A stretch of 64,000 bases of DNA from Lineus longissimus (lineage: Eukaryota; Nemertea; Pilidiophora; Heteronemertea; Lineidae). Shown here in pieces: positions 45,130-56,549 of the stretch. A model generated the notes under the pieces. The model ran no database searches. It was not told the origin of the DNA and saw only the letters and a list, made by a program, of their open reading frames with translations. The stretch spans positions 6,290,953 to 6,354,952 of the forward strand of contig NC_088324.1 of the NCBI RefSeq assembly GCF_910592395.1, read 5' to 3'. Positions within the stretch are counted from its first letter, which is position 1. Each line of letters starts with the position of its first letter. Position numbers and translations under genes: made by a program.

Positions 45130-47232
45130 CAGTAAGTAGTTTGAATTTTATCGGTCTTTTCGCAAGTTAGGCCAAACCTTATCAAAGTGTGCGTAATGGG
45201 TACAAGAGGGGTGTTCAAAGCACACACTACTGCAAGGAATATTATGACACGATCAGGACAGATTGTCCTGTCATAAGATAATGTTCAATTCATGCCATTT
45301 GAAAAAGACATGAGTAAGCCAAAGTTTGAAGAAAGCATTGATGCATTCTGATTTGAATGATCACTTAACTTTGAATGGGCCTAGATCAGTAGATGACTGA
45401 CCAACACTAAAGCTGACCTGTCCGAAATTACACTTTATTTCCAATCATGAAAAATTCAGTACATTCGGTTTTTGAAAATGTCCTTTTCTAAATCAAGTCT
45501 CATTACTTTTAAGGTACATTCAGATTTCTGACCATGGGAACAGTGGAAGTATAAGGCATCACCTGGATCATTATTCTCAAGGTCATCAAAATCAATCTCA
45601 TTGTCCTCAGCATCTTCATCTGCATCTTCGAGAAGGTCATTAGCAATATTTTTGTACTCCCCGTTTTCATTCGGGACGAGTCCGGCTACCTGAAAGGCAC
45701 GTGCTGTGGATTCAGGAGGGACGTCATCCCAAGCTCGGCTATGTAAAACAGATGCAAGGGGTATTCTGGGACTGGTGCCATCGGCTGCAGTATTTGCATG
45801 CTTCCAGTCTTTCCAGCGGCGCTGACGTGAGCTTTAAATGCCCTCATAATGGTCAAATCCAAAGGTTGACTCATAGATGTGCACCGCGCGGGAATGTTAT
45901 CAAGGAGCACACCAGCTCCTACAATAGGGGCACAGAATTCACCAGCCAAGTGAGGTCTAAACTGATCTAAGAGTAAAAGCCTTGTATTTGGTTCAAATTC
46001 ACCAATGAATGGAGAAAAGACTTCATCAAGCCAATGTTGGAGTGTGTCATGATTCCCCCACCCTGACCGTGATGAAGTGACGCGGACATTTTCAGGAATG
46101 TTTCCAAGTCCACGAATTTCTCGGAAGAACCCTGGTTCTCTGAACACAATATGGGCTGGCATTTTTTCCCCATTAGATCCAAATGTCAACCCAACGGTGC
46201 ATCCTAGTTTAGTATTGCCCCTTGAAGTTTTAACGTCAACATCCCTCTGTCCCGGAGTAGCTGCCGTATACATGGGCAGAAAGTCCAACTGACAAAAGGT
46301 TTGATTCATATTGTAAATTGCATGTTGCCTCACTCTATCCCTGACGTTTCCTTGAAATCGGCAGACACGCTCATTAGCGTCAACTGGAATCGAAGTCGTG
46401 TTTCTTGTCTTGCGACGAAATACAATCCGTTTCCGTTTCAAGAAATCGCTGATCCATCCTGGAGAGAAAGATGGACCGCTCCGGTCGGTTCAAAAGGTAG
46501 TTTTCTCTATCATCACCTGGAAGCTCATCACACCAGCGGTGGAATTCCAGCTCGGCAGCATGGACCCGATCAACTCTGGATACGGGGAGGGCAAGACGAG
46601 AAATTCGAGAAATCGGTTGTAAACCTGCTCCTCCACTTGTGGCCACCATCCGTCGTGGTCGCTTCTAACCCTCCTACTTTGAGCATTGTTCTCGGTCTGC
46701 TCCATTAACATTTCCCGATTTGCTATCCATCTTCGCAATGACGTAACTGCAAACCCGAAGCGTCTGGCATATTCTGCCACATTAAGCAGCCAACCATGTT
46801 CAATCGCATGTTCGCAATCGAGGACGTGGCGCAATCGTACAGTTACACTATAGCTGTTGTGACGTCTTGGTAGTCTAGGACTATCAACTTCATCATCCTC
46901 ATCAGTGTCCATACCAATGGCAGTTGAGAGTATGAACAAGATACAACATATGTTTTCGAATTTTCGCATTGGGCATTATCTCCAGCTGGAAAAGGTCTGT
47001 CCTGAAGCTCATAGGCCTGCATGTACCATAAACCTACCTGTACTTATTACATCACGGCAATAATCGAGTCAAACAGTCCACACGCATGGGAACATCAAGC
47101 CTGGCTGAAAATTGATCAGGCCAAGTTGACGCTACTCCAGGATCTAATGCTTACCTGATTTCTCCCATTATGGGCCGCAAATTGGTTTTGGCTGTGAACT
47201 AGTCCGAAGACCGATAAAATCCGAACTTACTG
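45130..47232 (-). mobile_element. pogo element, full length (U9)
   Basis: CAGTAAGT after TA at 45130; ACTTACTG to 47232, followed by TA. It is about 2.1 kb and sits at the same intron position as in the other family 1 units. Confidence 0.9.
45456..46976 (-). pseudogene. pogo transposase, best-preserved copy (U9)
   Basis: The long DDE frame (46441-45686) starts at MKRKRIVFRRKTRNT, the end of the CENP-B/Tc5-type HTH. It continues NMNQTFCQLDFLPMYTAAT, VVFREP-type IVFREPGF, LLLLDQFRPHLAGEF (second Asp) and SQPLDLTIMRAFKAHVS (third Asp), with an acidic tail below. Upstream, the N-terminal HTH block (46969-46490) is in another frame, and 11 bases are missing near 46465. The first catalytic Asp of the NxDE/Q motif is Asn. 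The shared frameshift makes a full product impossible. Confidence 0.85.
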
Positions 47233-47577
47233 TATATACTAACTGGCTTGAGGCCACTTCGGGTCACTTTAGCCCATTGGTAATAGGAAGGTTTCGCACC
47301 GTTACGAACTACGAAAACCGAGCACGAAAATCGAAAGAAGACGAAGAAATATTCTCATAGGGGAGCAAAATCTAAAGTCTTCTCCTGCTTGTTGGCTGGG
47401 GAAGCTTAATGTAACGAAGAATTGGAAATAGTTTTATTATAATAGTGGATAAAAATCAATAGTCTTCACCAGCCAACAAGCTTAATCAACAACATTACCT
47501 AACATCCGGAAAGCAACTATCACTGACATGTTTGCCATCACGTGACCAGTTCAATTTCCATCATTTTTATTTCGTAG

Positions 47578-48143
47578 CCTATCTGGAAATGCGAAGTACG
47601 TCGAGTCTCTAGTTTTTGGGAAAGTGCTTCAGTTTAATGATAAGCACGCATCTGCAACTCTACCTTATATAAATACATTCAAATACAAACAGTTTACAAT
47701 TACCTTTTATATAAGATTCCTTCCGAACAAGCTTGCCCAGAATACGTTGGTACATTTCTATACTGATGTAGGAAGAATTAGCGTAGGAGAAAACCCACAC
47801 AAGGAAGTGGAGATTGGTGTTTGGCACACGGATACCTCTAAACATATCAATGTGCGATCCATTTTTCACTTTTACATCGGCTATCAGTCGATTGTCAGTC
47901 GCAAATGTTGGCAGCATATTGCTATTACAATTACCAGGAATAAGTCTACTCCTAAGCCCCATGTCAAACTTTATAGGAACGGGAACCTCTTAAGAATGAC
48001 AAAGTGTAAGCGATATAAAGAAAAGCATCTGTGGAGAAAGGTTTCATTTTTGGGTAAATTCATTCAAATGAATCAAATGTCGAATTTTAGGTTTTACCCA
48101 ACTATAGCGACAAAACTTGATATTTTGAGGAGCAAAAAAAGAG
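47578..48143 (+). CDS. U9 LamG exon
   Basis: This 188-codon LamG/ConA-like exon is open throughout, with acceptor TTATTTCGTAG and phase-1 donor GAG|GTAGGT. Domain landmarks are FGKVLQFNDKHASATLPYI, KCWQHIAITIT, VKLYRNGNLL and MSNFRFYP. Its central codons (about 47-105) differ from U8 at about 25 amino-acid-changing and 3 silent codons, while flanking intron differs by only about 4 percent (hand counts). The likely role is ligand binding by a secreted protein; the ligand is unknown. The same 5' phase question applies as for U3; a CAG acceptor about 28 bases upstream is also present. Confidence 0.82.
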
Positions 48144-48375
48144 GTAGGTTGGTCAACTCGTCAAATATCTGAGCCTGAGGGCTTCACCACCACTTTGAAG
48201 ACGAGTTTATTATTTTCATATGATACACTGGTCCGACTGGGAATTTTAGGAAATTATTGTGCTGGGAGACGTAGTAGACGCACTGCCAGTGTATTTTTAT
48301 GTGTTCAAGCAATTACAAGTTATGTCATCTGCCACCGAGGTTGTTTGGGGCTCTCCCCGATTCGCCAAGCAAAAA

Positions 48376-48642
48376 GGAAACATCTATATCTACAGCAAGA
48401 CGTCACAGCGTAGATATATGGCTCCATGCAGCGCCTTACTAGTGCATCGGTCCTCATGGAGAGGATCGACGCATGGAGGGCTGACTCGGTTCAAATCGGA
48501 GTCAACATCGGAATAGCATGATAATTCGGGCGGATTTTGAATTTTTCCTTTTTTTGTGAAATTTGTTGATGGAAACAACTTTATAGAGGTGACTGGGCAG
48601 CCGACAGCTTGGGAATACTGCCCTTACAAATACCAACGGTCC
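48376..48642 (-). repeat. 270-base dispersed element, orientation A (U9)
   Basis: Same orientation as in U3, U7 and U8. Confidence 0.55.
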
Positions 48643-49001
48643 TTCAAACAAGCATATTTCGGCTCAAATTTAAATATTAGCTTCTTGTCTCCTCCAATAA
48701 TGAACTTTGGAATAGCTTTATAGTACAATTTGAGAAATATTGGCATCTGTTCAACAAGATAGCTGCCGAAACATGAGCATTAGTTGCAGCGAACATATGC
48801 CGAACAGGGTATATCGCAAAAGCTTTCTTCATTCTTGATATTGTGCTGCTCGAGGGGAAATTGCTGAAAACAATGCATAGGCCTATTCGTGAATGTGGCA
48901 GTTGTCTTTATGTCTAAAACACCTCGAGAGCTTTTTCAAGTAATAAAAGCTTAATAGCTATCCAGATCAGAGTTCAATATATTTACAGTTATTTAGTAAT
49001 A

Positions 49002-50664
49002 CAGTGTTGGGCAAAATGGTTGTCACCCCTGCGATGGCATATTATGATTGCATAATCATTTCTAATTTATTTTGATACGGTAAACATTAATGAGTGGAAA
49101 CTTTGCAGTTGTACACACATGGTATTAGCGGGTGTTTTTGGACCACAAACTTGCACATGTTTGCCATCAATTGCTTATTAATTGACATTTTATCTACGGA
49201 GGCTCATCAGGGACCTTAACTATGGAAAACATCTTTGTCATTGTTTCACTCTTTTCTCTCCATCTGACCAGATTTGATTGTTCAAATTGATAGGAATTGC
49301 ACAATTGGGTAATTTCTCACTGCTTGCATACCTAATATCGCGTATTGCCCCCACGGGCTGAAATGAGCGCTGCAATTCGTCGGGACATGCTTGTAACGAG
49401 GCTTTGTATCCTTCGTTGGGGGATTTCGCCCCAAATACGGATAATTGCATCACCAAGGTCGGCAAGGTTCTGAGGCTGAGGGTCCAAATTTTCGAGTTCT
49501 CTGCCGATATGGTCCCACAGGTGCTCTATGGGTTCATATCCGGGCTGTAAGGAGGCCAGTCCAGACGGTTGACGTCTTGTTCGTGCAAGAAATTGTTCAC
49601 TATTGCTGCTCTGTGGGGGTCTGGCGTTATCGTCTGCAGGTGTCCAGTTGTTGCCGAAGTGGGCCCTTGCTTCTGGCAGCACGTGATCTCGGAGGATCTC
49701 CAAGTAGAGGAGACCGTTTACATTTTGCTCTAGGACGCGGACTGCAGTTTTTCCATGATAATGAATGGCGCCACAGATATGGACTGAACCACCTCCAAAT
49801 GGAACACGCAGGGCTACATAGTCTTCCCGAAGCTGCTTGCCTGGTAATCGACGAACTCTGACCCTGCCATCAACGCGGAACAGCAAGAAACGGGAATCGT
49901 CACCAAAGACGATGTGGCGCCACATTTCGTCCGGCACGTCAGCATGCGCTCTCGCCCACAGAAGCCGTCGACGTTTTGCCGCATCTGTCAATTTTGGACA
50001 GACTACCTGCCTTCTTGCATGATACCCAGCAGCAATCAGCCTACGGTTTACTGTTGTCCGACTAGCGTCAACATTATCCAGGTTGTGCCAGTCATTGCGC
50101 AGCTGTGTCGTCGTTTTCTTACGATCTGCACGGCAACGAAGCAAGAGATGACGGTCGTCTCTTTCATTAGAGATGCGAGGTCGACCAGTAGATCTCCGAA
50201 CGTTAACATTACCGTCCTGTCGCCACTTCGAAATCCACCTTTGCACCGTCCTTTTCGAAAGTCCCATTACTTCGGCGATGGCGCCAGGACCTTGCCCGCT
50301 GCGCCACCTTCCAATGGCCACCCCTCGCTGAATTTGGCTGTATTGGCCGGGAATGACAAGTTCTCCATTTGCTGGTCAAGAAAATCTAATAGGATTGCGT
50401 TGGTTAACCAGGAGAATGCACGAACACCTAGTCGGCTGTGGACTAGGCATAGGAACGAAAGGACATGGTCAGCAGAAACACTCCTTTTATAGTGTCTTAT
50501 TACATCACACGACTGCCATACCCTGTGACGAAATTGAATTAGGTCACTCATGTCAATTTCAATCTAAGAATGGAAGAAATCTGACCATGATTGTGGAGAA
50601 ATATGGATATAAACCTGAAACTCACAATTTTCTATAGGGGTGACAACCATTTTGCCCAACAGTG
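49002..50664 (-). mobile_element. Tc1-type DNA transposon, 1663 bases
   Basis: Inverted ends read CAGTGTTGGGCAAAATGGTT at the left and match at the right for about 29 bases with one mismatch (CACTG). The target is TA at 49000-49001; the right-hand duplicate has become CA (50665-50666). Uninterrupted sequence in U3, U7 and U8 (AGTAATATGTCTATAG) proves the empty site. Confidence 0.92.
49332..50368 (-). pseudogene. Tc1-type transposase with three indels
   Basis: A 329-codon frame covers most of a Tc1-family DD34E transposase, which cuts and rejoins the element's ends. It carries an HTH (GAIAEVMGLSKRTVQRWISK), a GRPR hook, the first Asp in VFGDDSRF, the second in DDNARP, and the Glu in PIEHLWD, 34 residues apart. 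The stretch between the last two is out of frame for about 28 codons. An extra C in a run of five (49615-49619) is compensated by a lost C at 49530-49532; the family motif WPPYSPD is visible in the shifted frame. A third indel near 50350 separates the probable start (MENLSF, about 50368). An active enzyme is unlikely. Confidence 0.9.
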
Positions 50665-50809
50665 CATGTCTATAGTATGAGAAGTTCCTTATATGTAAAT
50701 TGTCGATCAGACGAATGCTAAGCCAGCTATGTGCCAAAGTATAAACCAGACACAAGACCAATGATACTGGGTTAAGGAAGTTTTGTTAATGCTTTCGACT
50801 CTTCCGTAG

Positions 50810-51072
50810 CATTCTTGTTCACCAAACAAGGTACAGTGCACGAAACTTTACAAGAATTAGTAGTTGTGGAACATATTCGATCTAAGCTTGATTGTACCAG
50901 AGAATGCTTGAGACAATTCATGACTGGTGAGGCAGAAAAGTGTCTCGGGTTCCTTTACGAAGTCAGAAGAACCAGTTGCGCGGTTTACAACGTATTTGTG
51001 TCGATCTCATCTTTAAATAATTATGGAGCGACAACAACCAGGTATCAACGACAGGAATTTGCATGTACCTAA
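50810..51072 (+). CDS. U9 PAN/apple exon, terminal
   Basis: This is the last exon of the complete U9 gene. CA completes the phase-1 codon from LamG, and FLFTKQGTVHETLQELVVVE follows. The four cysteines DCTREC, KCLGF and TSC have the C-x3-C-x11-C-x11-C spacing of a PAN/apple module, and the tail RYQRQEFACT ends at the stop (51072). The domain probably mediates contacts with protein or glycan partners outside the cell. The acceptor TCTTCCGTAG lies 145 bases after the right end of the Tc1-type element, which therefore did not disturb it. Confidence 0.8.
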
Positions 51073-51190
51073 AGTAATAGAGCTCGCTATTTAAGGAACA
51101 AAGCAAGATATTACATTTTCATTGAAAAAAAATTGTTGTAAATCATCTGACCCATCTTTTCTGAAAATGGCATGACGATAGCACTGATAA

Positions 51191-52584
51191 TGAAACTGCC
51201 AGGGGCCATTGTGCTCACCGTATAGATATTTTGTGCTTTGGAATTCATCCAGATTAAGAAACATTGTACATGTATAGTATATAGGTCAAACCAAAGTCGG
51301 TATGACACGTGATGTATCGTTGCTTGCAGTAAGTACCATAAGAATATCATCAAAAACAAGTCACTAATGAACAAGATATTGCACGTTTAACTTATTTTAG
51401 TTTTTGCCTCCTGGTGGCCGAGTTGGTACCAGTTCAGACCGAAATTCGGTGTCCGAGGTTACATGACGTAGGGAGTCATGTGTATCAAATTTCAAGTTCA
51501 AAGCTTTAGTGGTTAAGAAACGTGCCATTGTTACAATCAAACGACCAATTTACGCCATTTGACCTCTGTGACCTTGAAAAGCAGGTCAGATCAAAAATTC
51601 ATATGATATGTGATGTATCCTTGCTAGGAGAAATTCAGGGTCAGAGGTCACATGACCTAGGGGGTCCTTTAAACAAAGTCTCAAGTTCATAGCCCTAGGG
51701 GTTAACAAACGTTCCACAGATTCGATCAAATGGCCAATTTACACCATTTGACCTCTGTGACCTTGACAAGTATGTCATATCAAAAACCCGTATCATATGT
51801 GGTGTATCCTTGCTAAGAGTATCTACCATAAAAATTTTACCAAAAACTAATCAGTAATAAGCGAGATATGGCACTATTCAAATTTTTGGTTTTGGCCACC
51901 TGGGGGCCAAGTTAAAAATCAGACCAGAACGAAAATCAGTGTCACAGGTCATCTGACCTAGGGGGTCTTGTGTACTAAGTTTAAAGTTCATAGCTTAAGT
52001 GGTTAAGAAACGTGCCATATTTACACACAAACGGCCAATTCACACCATTTGACCTCTGTAACCTTGAAAAGTACGCCACATCGACCTGATTTTTTGTGAA
52101 CATGTAGAGCTATGTAACAGGTGTCTACATACCAAATTTAAAGATTATAGGACGAATAAAGACAAAACGTGCCACTATCGGTGAAATTTTAGAGTTTGAC
52201 CTCTGTGACCTTGAAAAGTAGGTTAAATCAAAAACCCGTATGATATGTAATGTATCCTTGCTAGGGGTACATACCATGAAATGTTTCTCAAAAACAAATC
52301 AGTAATAAATGAGATATTGCACATTTTAACTTTTCAGTTTTAGCCCCCTGGTGGCAAAGTCAAGAATCAGACCGGAGCGAAATTCAGTTTCAGGGTACAT
52401 ATGACCTTGAGAATGATGTATATAAAGTTTCAGGTACATAGCACAAGCGGTTAAGAAACGTGCCACAGGATACGACGACGACGACGGACGACGACGACGA
52501 CGGACGACGACGACGACGGACGACGACGACGACGACGGACGACGGACACTGCGGTATCGTATAGACTCCCCTACGGTGAGCCAA
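51191..52584. mobile_element. 1.4-kb non-autonomous repeat element in the U9-U10 spacer
   Basis: Other units read GCACTGATAATAAGTGAGCTG without a break; here 1394 bases separate GCACTGATAA from TAAGTGAGC. Short inverted ends GCTCACCGTA (51213-51222) and TACGGTGAGC (52572-52581) lie at or near its limits. Inside are about four imperfect modules with TTTGACCTCTGTGACCTTGA and GATATGTNNTGTATCCTTGC, then a GAC-type microsatellite. No coding frame is present. This is a repeat type common in marine invertebrates. Confidence 0.8.
52472..52547. repeat. GAC/GGAC microsatellite
   Basis: Runs of GACGACGACGGAC lie at the end of the 51191-52584 element. Long serine, valine and arginine frames here are artefacts of the repeat. 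Confidence 0.9.
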
Positions 52585-53270
52585 TAAGTGAGCTGCGAGA
52601 TAACGACTGAGATAAACAAGAGACAAGGTAGCTCATCAATGTGGTACAAATTAGTTACGTGACTGAAAAAATCTAACCCACTTGCACAACTTCACATATT
52701 ACCTATTATCCCTGAAAGTAAAAGCTCTCCGCCATGCAGGGTGAATCCCCCCTACAGGTAACTATGCAGCGACGTCAAGCCGATATCAACTACAGGAATT
52801 TTGAAAATTAAATCACAGCGAGTGGAGCTGCAAAATGATAATATGCTCCTAGGATGTCTGTACGGAAAGCTCAGGTGGAAAGGGGAAAAGGAAATGGGAA
52901 AAGCGTAATGCTGAAAGTATAAATCGCTTGAAATCTGCGGGTTTTTTGGTTGATGCGCTTGATAACAAGTTAGACCTGTAAGAAAGGCAAACTAATGAAG
53001 AAAAACGCCGACTCATATAACGCATGAGACGATAATAATGACGCAATTAGTCACAAACAGCTCAATATTGATGACTCAACGAAAGTCTTTAAAAATCTAT
53101 ATCGTAAATGATGACTTGGATATTTGTACAAATTTTGACCTTCGCTCTTATAAATTAATGATATGTACCACACACACACAAACAACGAGAGCATTGCTGT
53201 AAATACAATTGAAAGTTATTCCAAATTGTGATCATTGAAATTACAGGTGATAAAGATAGATACCTTTTTT
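52585..53270. other. Intergenic block between U9 and U10
   Basis: The remainder of the post-PAN block after the insertion, with the degenerate tail copy at about 52738-52810. No gene. Confidence 0.6.
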
Positions 53271-53407
53271 ATTGGCCACCCGATATATCCTTTCAAACTC
53301 AATCTACTTTCCACTCAAGCAAAAAATGATTTATTAGTAACAAAGACACAAGAAACATTTTGTTTCTCATAGCGAGAACTCGATCAATATAATAATATAT
53401 AGATATT
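53271..53407 (+). promoter_or_regulatory. U10 candidate promoter
   Basis: ATTGG near 53271 and ATAATAATATATAGATATT at about 53389-53407, three bases longer than in U1. Confidence 0.45.
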
Positions 53408-53599
53408 AAACGTATTGACTTCATATAGTTCATATAATGTAATATTACAACGGCGAATTCAAAGCAAAACTGGACATTCAAGGCACTAGGTCGTATTCGA
53501 CTTGGTACAAGAGTAAGACCGATTATGACAGTTGATCGGAATCATGGCATAGATTCCAAAAACGTGCTGTTAATTGACTTCAACTTTTGCTGGTGTTTG

Positions 53600-53699
53600 A
53601 TGGTGGCATCAGTGATGATTTCCTTGTCATACTTAATGTGCATATGTGCGCTTATAACACTTAATATAGGAGGTGTGACTGCTGGCTCTCCCCCGAAAG
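53600..53699 (+). CDS. U10 signal-peptide exon
   Basis: This is the first exon of the second complete gene. The 33 residues begin MVASVMISLSYLMCIC, with likely cleavage in GVTA|GS and the phase-1 donor G|GTAAGA at 53699/53700. Nineteen bases (ATCCCATCGCTATTTTCCA-like) are missing upstream at 53477 compared with other units. This is outside the leader and shortens only the presumed 5' untranslated region. Confidence 0.7.
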
Positions 53700-53909
53700 G
53701 TAAGATAGAGACCACGATATAAGGGCATTGATGTTTCCAACAAGTTAGTCAGTGATTTGGCTTTAACTTACGAACATAACCTGAAGTCAAAGTACACGCT
53801 ATATTCGTGACGTAACATGTTTGAATAACTGGCCTCGGCCTAGAACACCGATGATGGGCCAGATGAACATGTGTTAATGCTGAAAGATGAAATGCTTTTG
53901 ACCACGTAC

Positions 53910-53922
53910 GGGGGGGGGGGGG
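53910..53922 (+). repeat. Poly-G tract, 13 G, in U10 intron 1
   Basis: Same intronic position as in the other units. Confidence 0.9.
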
Positions 53923-54121
53923 CTGTTCTTAATTAAAGTCTCTATAGTTTAAGTATTCGCTGCAAGAAACTGTCGTTTATGGGTTCTAGTACTTGTTTCA
54001 CAAACGCTTATTAGAAATATTACAAATACTAATGTTATTATAATATGATTGTTAGCTCTTCTGGATTACAAGCTTGATGGATCTGATCCGGATATACGGT
54101 TTGTATATCACAGTACATATA

Positions 54122-56247
54122 CAGTAAGTAGTTTGAATTTTATCGGTCTTTTCGCAAGTTAGGCCAAACCTTATTAAAGAGTGCGTAATGGGTACAAGAG
54201 GGGTGTTCAAAGCACACACTACCGCAAGGAAGATTATGACACGATCAGGACAGATTGTCCTGTCATAGGATAATGTTTAATTCATGTCATTTGAAAATGA
54301 CATGAGTAAGCCAGAGTTTGAAGAAAGCATTGATTCATTCTGATTTGAATGATCACTTAACTTTGAATGGGCCTAGATCAGTAGATGACTGACCAACACT
54401 AAAGCTGACCTGTCCGAAATTACACTTTATTTCCAATCATGAAAAATTCAGTACATTCGGTTTTTAAAAATGTCCTTTTCTAAATCAATTCTTATTACTT
54501 TTAAGGTACATTCAGATTTCTGACCATGGGAACAGTTGAATTATAAGGCATCACCTGGACCATTATTCTCAAGGTCATCAAAATCAATCTCACTGTTCTC
54601 AGCATCTTCATTTGCATCTTTGAGAAGGTCATTAGCAATATTTCTGTACTCCCCGTTTTCATTCGGGACGAGTCCGGCTACCTGAAAGGCACGTGCTGTG
54701 GATTCAGGAGGGACGTCATCCGAAGCTCGACTATGTAGAACAGATGCAAGGGGTATTCTGGGACAGGTGCCATCGGCTGCAGTATTTGCATGCTTCCAGT
54801 CTTTCCAGCGGCGCTGACGTGAGCTTTAAATGCCCTCTTAATGGTTAAGTCCAAAGGTTGACTCATAGATGTGCACCGCGCGCGAATGTTATCAAGGAGC
54901 ACACCAGCTCCTACAATAGGGGCACAGAATTCATCAGCCAAGTGAGGTCTAAACTGATCTAAGAGTAAAAGCCTTGTATTTGGTTCAAATTCACCAATGA
55001 ATGGAGAAAAGACTTCATCAAGCCAATGTTGGAGTGTGTCATGATTCCCCCACCCTGACCGTGATGAAGTGACACGGACATTTTCAGGAATGTTTCTAAG
55101 TCCACGAATTTCTCGGATGAAGCCTGGTTCTCTGAACACAATATGGGCTGGCATTTTTTCCCCATTAGATCGAATTGTCAACCCAACGGTACATCCTAAT
55201 TTAGAATTGCCCCTTGAAGTTTTAACGTCAACATCCCTCTATCCCGGAGTAGCTGCCGTATACATGGGCAGAAAGTCAGACTGACAAAAGGTTTCATTCA
55301 TATTGTAAATTGTATGTTGTCACACTGTGTCCCTGACGTTTCCTTGAAATCGGCGGTAACGCTCATTAGCGTCAGCTGGAATCGAAGTCGTGTTTCTTGT
55401 CTTGCGACGAAATACAATACGTTTCCGTGTCAAGAAATCGCTGATCCATCCTGGAGAGCACTGAAAGATGGACCGCTCCGGCCGGTTCAAAGTTAGTTGT
55501 CTCTATCATCACCTGGAAGCTCATCCCACCAGCGGTGAAATTCCAGCTCGGCAGCATGGACCAGATCACCTCTGGAGACGGGGTGGGCAAGACGAGAAAT
55601 TCGAGAAATCGGTTGTGAACCTGCTCCTCCACTTGTTGCCACCATCCGTCGTGGTCGCTTCTGACCCTGCTACTTGGAGCATTGTTCTCGGCCTGCTCCA
55701 CTAACGTTTCCCGATTTGCTATCCATTTTCGCAATGACGTAACTGCCAACCTGAAGCGTCTGGCATACTCTGCCACATTAAGCAGCCAACCATGTTCAAT
55801 CGCATGTTCGCAATCGAGGACGTGGCGCAATGGTGCAGTTACACTATAGCTGTTGTGACGTCTTGGTAGTCTAGAACTAGCAACTTCATCATCCTCATCA
55901 GTGTCCATACCAATGGCAGTTGAGAGTATGAACACAAGATACAACAGATTTTTTCGAATTTTCGCATTGGGCATTATCTCCAGCTGGAAAAGGTCTGTCT
56001 CTCCACCTGGAAAAGGACTGTCCTGAAGCTCATAGGCCTGCTTGTACCATAATCCTACCTGTACCTATTACATCACGGCAATAATCGAGTCAAACAGACC
56101 ACTCTCATGGGGACATCAAGCCTGGCTGAAAATTGATTAGGCCAAGTTGACGCTACTCCCGACCCCAGGATCTAATGCTTACCTGATTTCTCCCATTGTG
56201 GGCCTCAAATTGGTTTTGGCTGTAAACTAGGCCGAAGACCGATAAAA
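54122..56247 (-). mobile_element. pogo element, right end deleted (U10)
   Basis: CAGTAAGT after TA at 54122. At the other side GACCGATAAAAT jumps to GGTAATAGGCAGG, removing the right terminal repeat and about 50 bases of the flank. This copy could not be mobilised even by an external transposase. Confidence 0.85.
54448..55974 (-). pseudogene. pogo transposase, degenerate (U10)
   Basis: A 200-codon N-terminal frame (55974-55372) begins MPNAKIRKNLLYLVFILSTA and holds VAEYARRFRLAVTSLRKWIAN. A second frame (55181-54678) holds IVFREPGF, LLLLDQFRPHLADEF and SQPLDLTIKRAFKAHVS. The region between is broken by indels, and the segment with the Asn-for-Asp change is again NMNET. The acidic tail is present. 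Confidence 0.8.
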
Positions 56248-56549
56248 TGGTAATAGGCAGGTTTTGCATCGTTACGAACTACGAAAACTGAGCACGAAAA
56301 TCGAAAGAAGACGTAGAAATATTCTCAGAGGGGAGCAAAATCTAAAGTCTTCTCCTGCTTGTTGGCTGGGGAAGCCTAATGTAACGAAGAATTAAAAATA
56401 GTTTTATTATAATAGTGGATGAAAATCAATAGTCTTCACCAGCCAACCCAAGCTTAATTAAAAACATCACCTTACAACCGGAAAGCAACTATCACTTATA
56501 TGTTTACCATCCCGTGACCAGCTCAATTTTTATCTTTTTTATTTCGCAG

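Larger units (their letters stand above)
48144..50809 (+). other. U9 LamG-PAN intron with Tc1-type insertion
   Basis: It has the short form shared with U8 (deletion join at about 48274), the 270-base element (48376-48642) and the Tc1-type element (49002-50664). Confidence 0.65.

Noticed and set aside
49445-50492. Plus-strand open frames of 138 and 192 codons
   Set aside because: They lie antisense to the Tc1-type transposase and show no family features.
52326-52649. Open frames rich in Ser, Val and Arg
   Set aside because: They are translations of the GAC/GGAC microsatellite.
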